A DNA stretch of 48,214 nucleotides, from contig JACPIF010000006.1 of assembly GCA_016188215.1 (NCBI GenBank), positions 1-48,214 on the forward strand, in the 5' to 3' direction. Position 1 is the stretch's first letter. Each line of letters begins with the position of its first letter. The translations under genes and the position numbers were made by a program. Origin of the DNA: Candidatus Woesearchaeota archaeon. GTDB taxonomy: Archaea; Nanobdellota; Nanobdellia; Woesearchaeales; JACPIF01. Of this stretch, positions 1-7,031 are shown one piece after another. A model generated the notes under the pieces. It was not told where the DNA came from. It saw only the letters and a program-made list of their open reading frames with translations, and searched no databases.

Positions 1-199
1 CCTTCAATAGTTGAGGCTGAATCCCTAATTCATTGTATTTCATATTACTCTCTCTTTGCAGAAATATCGCTAAACGATGAACCTTAATCTTGTTTTGAGA
101 TGTAAAGCCTTTTGCTGTACTCTCCAATGAAGGTAAAGCCAGGCATTCTGGCACTAAGAAAACCGTTGGTTTTCTAGGTGTCTGAAAAACATTCAGACA
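1..199 (-). pseudogene. Partial or truncated coding sequence at window edge, unknown
   Basis: One minus-strand frame is open from base 199 to the window edge and reads like protein (for example KPTVFLVPECLALP and then FTSQNKIKVHRLAIF). It follows a TAG at 202-200. The only good start in the frame is a GTG at 154, yet the residues before it also look coding, so this is either a gene starting at that GTG or the remnant of a longer one. I do not recognise the family. The 5' part overlaps two strong hairpins, which suggests the gene was interrupted there. The remainder lies outside the window. Confidence 0.35.
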
Positions 200-203
200 C
201 TAG
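157..203. repeat. Two adjacent perfect hairpins
   Basis: Bases 157-175 form AGAAAACC-GTT-GGTTTTCT, a perfect 8-bp stem. Bases 178-200 form GTGTCTGAA-AAACA-TTCAGACAC, a perfect 9-bp stem that extends to CTAG with one bulge. They abut each other and the end of the open frame to the left. They could be a terminator pair or the palindromic end of a small mobile element. No transposase is visible. A similar GAAAACC-AA-GGTTTTC hairpin occurs inside the HAD gene near 3270. Confidence 0.5.
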
Positions 204-341
204 AAATTTGATTTCTTGTACTTGAATTCCGACTTTGATTTCTGCTGTTTTTTTTCTTTTATACGAGTAGAGTGCAGCACCCTTTATAAGCTTTGCGTAT
301 TTGTGTTTTTGTATTGTTTACTAGCCAGTCCTCCTGAACTT

Positions 342-568
342 CTATTGATATTCTGCAAAATCTTCTTCTTTTACTTTTGCAAGCTCAAGCACCCCTTTTA
401 AAGTGCCTATCTTAATTTCTTTGTGATTTGGCACAACTGTACCTATTGCTCCTTCTGCTGTATCTTTACGAAGAACTAGCTACCTCTTTGCCTCACAATT
501 CGAAAACCAAATTTATTGCAAAGAATTTTAACGCAGTCCTTGCCAGAAATCTTCTTAAGCCTTGACAA
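342..568 (-). pseudogene. hicA: hicA toxin, frameshifted remnant
   Basis: Reading the minus strand from a TTG at 568, which overlaps the hicB stop, gives LKKISGKDCVKILCNKFGF then IVRQRGS and a TAG at 478-476. The rest of a HicA protein continues in another frame from 476: VLRKDTAEGAIGTVVPNHKE, then IKIGTLKGVLELAKV, ending at TAG 344-342. HicA is a small double-stranded-RNA-binding-fold mRNA interferase whose catalytic His follows the RGS motif. Here that GSH stretch is exactly where the frame breaks, so the His is lost. The order hicB-hicA with overlap supports a former toxin-antitoxin operon. I infer an inactive toxin. Confidence 0.8.
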
Positions 569-767
569 CCTCAGCCACCTCAAAAGTAGTTAGAATAGGT
601 CTGAAATCTCCTTTTATTTCAAACTCTTCAAGATACAGCTCGGTGGCTTCTTTCAGATTAGCAACAGTTTCTTCTATTGTATAGCCTTGACTAACTGTCC
701 CGACCTCAGGGCATTTAGCAACATACATATCTTCTTCCTTTTGAATTAAGGCTGTGAATGTTCTCAT
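555..767 (-). CDS. hicB: HicB-family antitoxin
   Basis: A 70-residue protein with the HicB partial RNase-H-like fold: FTALIQKEEDMYVAKCPEVG, then VSQGYTIEETVANLKEATEL. In this family that fold neutralises HicA and often represses its own promoter. There is no C-terminal DNA-binding domain, as in short HicB proteins. A TATA-like TATTTAAATA lies about 25-30 bases before the ATG, giving a nearly leaderless transcript independent of mutL. It overlaps the broken hicA downstream, so the antitoxin survives while the toxin reading frame does not. Confidence 0.85.
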   Translation of the reverse strand: MRTFTALIQKEEDMYVAKCPEVGTVSQGYTIEETVANLKEATELYLEEFEIKGDFRPILTTFEVAEVVKA

Positions 768-789
768 GAGATGTATTAAAAGATTACAG

Positions 790-800
790 TATTTAAATAT
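790..800 (-). promoter_or_regulatory. TATA box of hicB
   Basis: AATATTTAAATA on the minus strand, centred about 28 bases upstream of the hicB ATG, in the 66-base gap after mutL. The position predicts a start of transcription at or next to the start codon. Confidence 0.5.
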
Positions 801-833
801 TGCGCGATATAATGATATATAAATATCTTGGCT

Positions 834-2546
834 CTAGCCAGTCCTTTTAAACTTCCTCTCCAATTCAGGAATAGTAATGTTGAGCATGGTTGGCCTGCCG
901 TGGGGGCAGCTGAATGGGTTGTCTGCAGTGCCCAGCGCTTTCAGTAATTTATCCATGTCTGCCCTGCTTAAGATGTCGCCTGCCTTGATGAACCTTGCGA
1001 TTCTCTCCTGCTTGATATCATCAACAGCCTTGGAATCAACTTTAGCCAACTCCTTGATCAGGTCAAGCATTAAATCCTTGTTGTAGCGCTCAAAGACAAA
1101 AGGGATGGACCTTACAATAAGTGAATTGCCGCCATAATCCTCAATCTCAAAGCCAATGCTTTCAAGATATGGCCTGTTCGCATTAAGTATCGTATGCTCT
1201 GCAGGGGTCATCTGCACTACCACAGGGGTTATCAGTTTCTGGCCGGTGACTCCCTTGTCTTTGTATGCATTCATGAATTTCTCATAAAACAAACGCTCCT
1301 GGGCAGCGTGCTGGTCCACAATCAAAAGGCCTTTGGCAACCTCTGCAAGAATATAGGTTTTGTTCATCTGGCCCAGGATGTAGAATGGACCAATGCTTCG
1401 CTTGCTGTCTGCAGTAAGCATCTCCTGGGTTTCCCTGAAATAATCTGAATCGCTCATCTTGCGGTCTTCAGCGAGCAGAATTTGGGTGTCCTGCTGCAGC
1501 TGGTATTTCCTGGTGAATTTCCTTTCAGTAGCCTTAAGCGCCACATCAGGGGAGATGTTCTCTTTTTCCAGGGCTGCAGAGACAGCAGAAAGGACAGCAT
1601 TGTAGACCTGCTGTTCCTCAGAGAACTTTATGATCTCCTTTGCGGGGTGCACGTTCACGTCAATAGCAGAGGGCATCACGGAGATGTTGAGCATTGCAAC
1701 AGGGTAGCGGTGGTGGAAGAGCAGTGTGCCATAAGCCTCTTCAAGCGCCTGCGAGAGCAATTGGCTCTTTACATATCTCCCATTGACATAGAATGATTGG
1801 TGGGAGCGCTCTGCCCGGGCACTGTACGGCTTTCCGATGTAACCCTGCACTGCAATATTCTCTCCCTTGTAGCTTACTGCTATCATCTCCTTGGCAAGAT
1901 CTCTTCCATAGAGGGCAAGTATCTTACCCAAGACAGTGTCTGTCTTGGGTGCATTGAGCAGAACTTTGCCATCACTTACCAATTTGAATGCAGCGTCGGG
2001 ATTGATTAAGCAATATCTTGCAACGATATCAGCGATTGCGGCAATCTCTGCCTGCATAGCCTTTAGGTATTTCTTCCTGGCTGGCACATTATGGAACAGA
2101 TTTGTGACTTCTACGGTTGTCCCTATCGGGCAACCTGCAGTCCGTATTGATTTTATTGCGCTGAACTCGCACTCCAGAAGCGTGCCTTCAATAATGTCGG
2201 CAGTTCTTGTGGTAAGCCTGAGCTTTGAGACAGCGGCAATGCTTGCCAATGCCTCTCCCCTGAAGCCAAGCGTAGTTATGTTGAACAGATCCCTTATACC
2301 CTTGATCTTGCTGGTTGCATGCCGCTCTACTGCAAGCTGTGCATCATCACGGTCCATGCCCTCGCCGTTGTCCTGAACCCTGATGAGGGTTTTGCCGCCC
2401 TCCTGAATGTCTATGGTAATGATATCTGCACCTGCATCCAGAGCATTCTCAACGAGCTCTTTCACAACAGATGCGGGCCGCTCAACTACTTCCCCTGCGG
2501 CAATCTTTGTTGCCAATTCATTGTCCATCAGCTGTATCTTTCCCAT
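834..2546 (-). CDS. mutL: DNA mismatch repair protein MutL
   Basis: A 570-residue MutL. The N-terminal GHKL ATPase shows GEVVERPASVVKELVENALD, DNGEGM, ATSKI and GFRGEALASI. The C-terminal dimerisation/endonuclease domain carries DQHAAQERLFYE, which fits the DQHA(X)2E(X)4E metal-binding nuclease motif, and a late CPHGRPT motif. This is therefore a nicking MutL of the Bacillus type rather than the E. coli MutH-dependent type. It ends a minus-strand operon mutS-HAD-mutL, with 9 bases between the HAD stop and its ATG. MutSL is patchy in archaea and usually regarded as acquired from bacteria; here both partners are intact. Confidence 0.97.
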   Translation of the reverse strand: MGKIQLMDNELATKIAAGEVVERPASVVKELVENALDAGADIITIDIQEGGKTLIRVQDNGEGMDRDDAQLAVERHATSKIKGIRDLFNITTLGFRGEALASIAAVSKLRLTTRTADIIEGTLLECEFSAIKSIRTAGCPIGTTVEVTNLFHNVPARKKYLKAMQAEIAAIADIVARYCLINPDAAFKLVSDGKVLLNAPKTDTVLGKILALYGRDLAKEMIAVSYKGENIAVQGYIGKPYSARAERSHQSFYVNGRYVKSQLLSQALEEAYGTLLFHHRYPVAMLNISVMPSAIDVNVHPAKEIIKFSEEQQVYNAVLSAVSAALEKENISPDVALKATERKFTRKYQLQQDTQILLAEDRKMSDSDYFRETQEMLTADSKRSIGPFYILGQMNKTYILAEVAKGLLIVDQHAAQERLFYEKFMNAYKDKGVTGQKLITPVVVQMTPAEHTILNANRPYLESIGFEIEDYGGNSLIVRSIPFVFERYNKDLMLDLIKELAKVDSKAVDDIKQERIARFIKAGDILSRADMDKLLKALGTADNPFSCPHGRPTMLNITIPELERKFKRTG

Positions 2547-2555
2547 TCTCTTTGC

Positions 2556-3350
2556 TCAAAGCCCTTTCTCTATTCTCTTAATGGCAGGAATAATCTCTTT
2601 TGGAGAATCAACTATGACGTCTGCCCCCTTCAAACGTATATGTGTATGGAAGCCGTAGGTTGCTCCAATTACCATGACTTCTGCAGCCTTGCTTGCGAGG
2701 ATGTCGCCTTCCATGTCGCCTATGTATATTGCCTCGTCTGGTTTTACATGCAAGCGCTTCAGGGCGAGCAAAAGCATGTCAGGATGCGGTTTCATGCGAA
2801 TACCATTGGTTATGCCGATAATTGCCTGGAAATAGTGCTCTATCTTGAAGGACTTTACCCTTTTCCTGAACCGTACAGGAGGTGAATTTGAAACGAGCGC
2901 AAGCTTGTATTCTTTTGAAAGCTTCGTGATTATCGGCTTGATCCCTTCAAACAGGCTGACTGGAGTTCTTGCGTCATAATACAGCTTCTCAAGCTTTCCC
3001 AGGTTATGCTTTGATATATTGAGCCTTTCGGCCATTGCCCTATAATCTGACTCAAAGAAATCCTTATTCAATGTTACGTGCGTTATCCTGAATTCCTTAA
3101 ATGCACGCCCCCAGACTTCAAGAGCTCTCGGAAGCGTATCTACGACAACGCCGTCAAAATCAAATACTATCGCCTTTATTTTGGATTTGGAACTGCCTTT
3201 TTCTTTACCTTGCGCCACGCTTCGCGGGGATGCGCTCGCGCTGCTCGCGCCTGTGCCGGAAGTAACGAAAACCTTGGTTTTCGGAACTTCCGAAATGCTA
3301 TGCATTTCGATAGTCCTGCGGACGGCCTTGGTTGCTTTTTTATTATTCAT
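2556..3350 (-). CDS. HAD-superfamily phosphatase (phosphoglycolate phosphatase-like)
   Basis: The HAD core starts near residue 58 with AIVFDFDGVVVDTLP (motif I, nucleophile and acid Asp), then LALVSNS (motif II), a Lys in MKPHPDMLLLAL (motif III) and YIGDMEGDILAS (motif IV). A small phosphate-ester substrate such as phosphoglycolate, or a nucleotide, is typical of the family; the exact one is not evident. The start overlaps the mutS stop by 8 bases (ATGAATAA), so the genes are translationally coupled. Residues 1-57 are an odd Ser/Ala/Gly-rich leader encoded by nested palindromes and a GC-rich repeat also found at 48028 and 40531. It looks like a repeat inserted in frame, and the native start may have been nearer the core. 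Confidence 0.85.
   Translation of the reverse strand: MNNKKATKAVRRTIEMHSISEVPKTKVFVTSGTGASSASASPRSVAQGKEKGSSKSKIKAIVFDFDGVVVDTLPRALEVWGRAFKEFRITHVTLNKDFFESDYRAMAERLNISKHNLGKLEKLYYDARTPVSLFEGIKPIITKLSKEYKLALVSNSPPVRFRKRVKSFKIEHYFQAIIGITNGIRMKPHPDMLLLALKRLHVKPDEAIYIGDMEGDILASKAAEVMVIGATYGFHTHIRLKGADVIVDSPKEIIPAIKRIEKGL
3195..3325 (-). repeat. Palindromic repeat cluster inside the HAD N-terminus
   Basis: On the minus strand: CGAAATGC-ATA-GCATTTCG (perfect 8-bp stem), GGAAGTTCC, GAAAACC-AA-GGTTTTC (7-bp stem), then the GC-rich GCACAGGCGCGAGC followed by CGAGCGCA. The GC-rich part is nearly identical to minus-strand 48042-48028 (one extra G). GGAACTTCCGAAAT recurs at about 5930-5943. All of it is kept in frame within the coding sequence. 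Confidence 0.6.
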
Positions 3351-5841
3351 GATACAATCCAGATAATGTTTTCTGGGAGATCTTAGGATTAACCTTATTC
3401 TTTTGGGCTTTCCCCGGGTGCTTCAGCTCATCATGTATCCTGCCAGCAATCTCGTCTTCCATCTCCAGCCTGTCCATGATGGCTTTTGAGCGCTCAATGA
3501 CATCCTGCGGGATGCCCGCAAGCTTTGCAACTTGTATGCCATAGCTGCGGTCAGTGCCGCCTGCAACAATCTTGTGCAGGAACACTATCTCATCCTTCTC
3601 TTCCTTGACAGCTATGCTGAAGTTCCTTATGCCCTGCAGCTTTTCAGCAAGCTTGTTAAGCTGGTGATAGTGGGTTGCAAACAAAGTCTTTGCCCCTATC
3701 GTGTCATGGATATTCTCCACAATTGCCCATGCCAGCGCTATGCCATCATAAGTGGATGTGCCCCTGCCTAATTCATCAATAATCACTAAAGAATGCTTTG
3801 TTGCAGTGTTAAGGATGGCAGCTGTCTCAACCATCTCAAGCATGAAGGTTGACTGGCCATGGCTCATGTCGTCAAAAGCACCCACTCTTGTGAAGAGCTT
3901 GTCAACAATAGGGATCTTAGCGTAAGCAGCAGGCACAAAACTTCCAATCTGCGCCATTAGGACGATAAGCGCAACCTGGCGCATGTATGTTGATTTGCCT
4001 GCCATATTGGGGCCTGTGATTATATACATGAATGCATACTCGTCCAGCATACAATCATTAGCCACAAAATCAGAGAGCTTTTCAAGTACAGGGTGGCGGC
4101 TTTCCTGCAGCAGCAGCTCAAAACTTATGCTGATCTCAGGCTTGGCGTAATTGCAATCTGCGGCGATGCCTGCAAAAGACTGCAGGCAATCAAGTACAGC
4201 AACCTGCTGGGCTATCTCCTGGATAGCTTCAGTATACTTGCTGATTTCCCGGGAAACTTCCATGAACAGGGCATATTCAAGCTCAATCATGCGCTCTTCA
4301 GCCTGCAATACTTTATCTTCCTGTTCCTTTAGCTCTGGCGTTATGAACCGCTCTGCATTAACTTGTGTCTGCTTCCGCATGTAGTCCGGCGGCACGAGAT
4401 GAAGATTCGGCCGGGTTATCTCAATATAGTAGCCGAATACCTTATTGTAGCTTATCTTGAGCGACTTGATACCTGTCCTGTTTTTTTCCTTAGCTTCAAG
4501 CTGGGCAATCCATGATTTGCCTGAATGTGCAATTGAGCGCAGCTCGTCAAGCTCCTGGTTGAAGCCAGGCTTTATGAGATTGCCCTCTCGCAATGAAACA
4601 GGCGGCTCTTCTGCGATTGCCTTTTCTATGAGGTTAACCACCGGCATGCAATCCTGCATCATGCTGAGCTCTTCAAGCAGCTCTGCATTCATTGTTTCCA
4701 GGACACTCTTTAAGGCAGGAACCTCCTCCAAAGATTTTTTGAGAGCAAGAAGGTCGCGGGCATTTGCATTGCCGAAATTGATGCGGCTGATGATGCGCTC
4801 TATATCATTCATGCCCTTCAGGAGCTGCTGCATCTCGTCCCTTAGCAGGGAGCGTTTCGCCAGCTCGTCAACTGCTTCCAGCCGCTGCTCAATCTTTTCC
4901 TTGTCAAGCAAAGGCTGGACAATCCACTTTTTCAGCAGGCGGGAACCCATAGGTGTTACTGTATGGTCAAGCACTTCCAGGAGCGTCGCCCTAGCTGAGC
5001 CATCCCTGCTATTCCTCAGAAGCTCCAGATTCCTGATGGTGGCTGCATCAAGAGACATGAAGGATGAGGTTACATGTTTCCGGAGCTTGTTGATATACCC
5101 AAGGTTTGTCTTTTGTGTTTCCTGCAAATATTTGAGCAGGGCGCCTGCTGTTGTAATGCAGGGTGAGTTTCGCTCAATGCCAAAGCCTGCAGTATCTATG
5201 ACATTAAAATGAGTGACCAGCGTATTCCAGGCGCCCTCGTGCCAGAAATGCCTGTCGTCAAAGCTGGTCATTATGGCGGCGCCTTTAAGCGAGGCGATAA
5301 ATTCCGAGTTTTCCAGGGAGACAGGTATAATGAGCTCTGCAGGAGCCAGCATGCCAAGCTCAGACTTCAGCTGCTGTACGTCATTTAATTCTGCAGTAAG
5401 GAATTCTCCTGTTGAGAGGTCAGCAGCTGCCAATGCAATAATGTTTCTCTCCTTATTGATGCAGGCTATGTAATTGTTCTGGCTATCCTGGAGCATGGAG
5501 CTCTCTATGATAGTGCCAGGCGTTACAATCCTTACTAAATCGCGCTTCACCAATCCTTTAGCCAGCTTTGGATCCTCAACCTGCTCAACAATTGCTACCC
5601 GATGACCTTTCCTGATGAGCTTGCCCAGGTAATTGTCCAATGCATGGAACGGGATGCCAGCCAATGGAGCCTGCTTCTCTCCCTTGCCGCGCCTTGTCAG
5701 CACTATGTCAAGCTCCCTGGACACAGTCTTTGCATCCTCATAGAATGTCTCGTAGAAATCGCCCATCCGGAATAAGACTATGCAGTCTGGATGCTGCTGC
5801 TTTATCTTCATGTATTGCTGCATCCCCGGCGAAAGCTCCAT
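3343..5841 (-). CDS. mutS: DNA mismatch repair protein MutS
   Basis: An 832-residue MutS1. The N-terminal mismatch-binding domain has the Phe-x-Glu motif in MGDFYETFYEDA. The C-terminal ATPase shows Walker A GPNMAGKSTYMRQ, MSHGQSTFMLEM, Walker B VIIDELGRGTSTYDG and the signature FATHYHQL. It has the full clamp/lever region and near-standard length, so it is a repair MutS rather than MutS2. It heads the operon mutS-HAD-mutL. Upstream on the minus strand GTATATAC lies about 30 bases before the ATG and is the likely TATA box. Together with the endonuclease-type MutL it gives a complete bacterial-style mismatch repair core. Confidence 0.98.
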   Translation of the reverse strand: MELSPGMQQYMKIKQQHPDCIVLFRMGDFYETFYEDAKTVSRELDIVLTRRGKGEKQAPLAGIPFHALDNYLGKLIRKGHRVAIVEQVEDPKLAKGLVKRDLVRIVTPGTIIESSMLQDSQNNYIACINKERNIIALAAADLSTGEFLTAELNDVQQLKSELGMLAPAELIIPVSLENSEFIASLKGAAIMTSFDDRHFWHEGAWNTLVTHFNVIDTAGFGIERNSPCITTAGALLKYLQETQKTNLGYINKLRKHVTSSFMSLDAATIRNLELLRNSRDGSARATLLEVLDHTVTPMGSRLLKKWIVQPLLDKEKIEQRLEAVDELAKRSLLRDEMQQLLKGMNDIERIISRINFGNANARDLLALKKSLEEVPALKSVLETMNAELLEELSMMQDCMPVVNLIEKAIAEEPPVSLREGNLIKPGFNQELDELRSIAHSGKSWIAQLEAKEKNRTGIKSLKISYNKVFGYYIEITRPNLHLVPPDYMRKQTQVNAERFITPELKEQEDKVLQAEERMIELEYALFMEVSREISKYTEAIQEIAQQVAVLDCLQSFAGIAADCNYAKPEISISFELLLQESRHPVLEKLSDFVANDCMLDEYAFMYIITGPNMAGKSTYMRQVALIVLMAQIGSFVPAAYAKIPIVDKLFTRVGAFDDMSHGQSTFMLEMVETAAILNTATKHSLVIIDELGRGTSTYDGIALAWAIVENIHDTIGAKTLFATHYHQLNKLAEKLQGIRNFSIAVKEEKDEIVFLHKIVAGGTDRSYGIQVAKLAGIPQDVIERSKAIMDRLEMEDEIAGRIHDELKHPGKAQKNKVNPKISQKTLSGLYHE

Positions 5842-6016
5842 ACCAACCCCACAATCTATGCTATATGTATATACTTAGAGCAGAAGCTAGCTAAGAATAT
5901 TTAAAGTTAGCGAAATGCATGGCATCTCGGGAACTTCCGAAATCTCCAAACCAAAAGTTTATAAGTAAAAGGTTTTCCAAAAGCTTAGTCCTAATTAAGG
6001 GCAGGAGGCATGCACT

Positions 6017-6088
6017 ATGCAAAAGACAAAAGCAAAGGCAAAGAAGAGTGAGTCAGGCGGTTGCGGCAGCTGCGGCTGCGGACACTAA
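6017..6088 (+). CDS. Cys-rich micropeptide (23 aa)
   Basis: The ATG at 6017 opens a 23-residue peptide: a Lys-rich half (KTKAKAKK) followed by a Cys/Gly tail ending GCGSCGCGH. It has a Shine-Dalgarno GGAGG at 6004-6008, 8 bases from the ATG, and a TATA-like TTTATAAG near 5958-5965, so it has its own expression signals. Three Cys and a terminal His could bind a metal or be a modification substrate. I do not recognise a named family. An overlapping longer frame from 5919 is less convincing. Confidence 0.55.
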   Translation: MQKTKAKAKKSESGGCGSCGCGH

Positions 6089-6161
6089 TTTCTTTATTTT
6101 TTCCTACTTTCTTCTTGATTTTGGCATAAGATATTTAAGTAAAGTCCATCCGATCATTGGT

Positions 6162-6338
6162 ATGGATAATAGTTTTGGGGATAGCAAATGTCTCGTGACT
6201 GATTATATGTCCGGAATGAAATATGCCCGCAGTCCTCCCTCCCCAGAAGAATTACTTGAAGCCGACAATCTTAATCCACGAGAGCTTCAGAAGAACTTGT
6301 CAGCACATCACCCTGAAATATCCAGCATCTTATTTTAA
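6162..6338 (+). CDS. Hypothetical protein (58 aa)
   Basis: ATG at 6162, about 27 bases after a TATA-like ATATTTAAG (6131-6139), which would make a nearly leaderless transcript. The product is soluble and charged, with SPPSPEELLEADNLNPRELQ in the middle. The same frame is open back to 5919, but that upstream part runs through a repeat and the Cys-rich micropeptide in a different frame, so I prefer the short version. Function unknown. Confidence 0.45.
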   Translation: MDNSFGDSKCLVTDYMSGMKYARSPPSPEELLEADNLNPRELQKNLSAHHPEISSILF

Positions 6339-6366
6339 ATAGTAATCATTTATTCTTTTGGCGTGT

Positions 6367-6480
6367 GGGGCTGTGGTGCAACTTGGCTAACATTGGCCCT
6401 TGGGGTGCATCAGCCCAATATGGGTCCGATCCGGGACAGCCGCGAAATCGGCTGCGGAACTTCAAATCCTGGCAGCCCCA
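6367..6480 (+). tRNA. tRNA-Pro(GGG) with two introns
   Basis: Acceptor GGGGCTG (6367-6373) pairs with CAGCCCC (6473-6479), with A73 at 6480. The anticodon stem GGCCC/GGGTC holds the loop TTGGGG-T, anticodon GGG. Intron 1 is 6406-6420 at 37/38: central helix TTGG/CCAA, bulges GGT and TAT. Intron 2 is 6436-6460 between stem base 53 and T54: central helix TCCG/CGGA, bulges GGA and ACT, and inner stem CAGCCG/CGGCTG. Removing both restores T stem CCGGG/CCTGG and loop TTCAAAT. TGG as anticodon is the alternative register, but it leaves a poorer stem. Confidence 0.9.
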
Positions 6481-6573
6481 CTCCTAATTATAAAGATGAT
6501 CCGGTTGGGTGAGCGTAGCGAACCCGCCTAAAGCTCCAGACGCTTTTCCATCTGCCTCGGCAGCCCCACTTCT
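6471..6573 (+). repeat. Direct repeat of the tRNA-Pro 3' end (att-like)
   Basis: The tRNA end and flank GGCAGCCCCACTCCT (6471-6485) recurs as GGCAGCCCCACTTCT at 6559-6573, enclosing about 73 bases. The enclosed DNA contains GGGTGAGCGTAGCGAACCC, a short hairpin. The pattern resembles an integrase attachment duplication or a leftover tRNA fragment. No integrase is present in this short gap. Confidence 0.5.
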
Positions 6574-6666
6574 TTTCTAATATAATTAACACAATATGCA
6601 TAATATGCCCATTAACAATATAAACTGATATTTCTTTATGTAAATGCATATAGGGGGTTGATTCTT

Positions 6667-6909
6667 ATGAAAAACTTTGCTATTGGGTTTGTATTTCTTG
6701 CGGGAATTCTGCTCCTTGCAGGGTGCCAGCAGGAGCCAGAGGGTGCCAGCAGGGACGGGACATGCTTTATGTACAGGAGCAATGCAAACGGGCAGATAGA
6801 CTGTTTCAGGCAAAACGAGGTTCCCTCAGGATGGTCTGCCTATACGTCAACAGCTGACATACCCTATACCTGCTTTGAAGATAACGGCGCCTGTGTACTC
6901 GGCGAGTAA
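6667..6909 (+). CDS. Small secreted lipoprotein
   Basis: An 80-residue protein with a short basic start, a hydrophobic core and the lipobox LLLAGC, so Cys at about residue 19 is the predicted lipidated residue. The mature part has several Cys (TCFMYRS, IDCFRQNE, YTCFEDNGACV), likely in disulfides. I chose the ATG at 6667, preceded by GGGGG about 11 bases upstream, over the TTG at 6658. The window also encodes LspA (minus, 47484-47975), the peptidase that matures such lipoproteins. Its own function is unknown. Confidence 0.7.
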   Translation: MKNFAIGFVFLAGILLLAGCQQEPEGASRDGTCFMYRSNANGQIDCFRQNEVPSGWSAYTSTADIPYTCFEDNGACVLGE

Positions 6910-7031
6910 GCCTGTGCATACAGGTATACATTATATGAGCTGTAATTTTATATAATTACGTTGCTACATCTTGGTATCGTCTTTGATATCAACGTATCAT
7001 AGTGGTGTGAGAGCATAAATGGGGGGATACT

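Noticed and set aside
5919-6161. N-terminal extension of the 58-residue frame
   Set aside because: It runs through a palindromic repeat and over the Cys-rich micropeptide in another frame; the TATA box fits the internal ATG at 6162.
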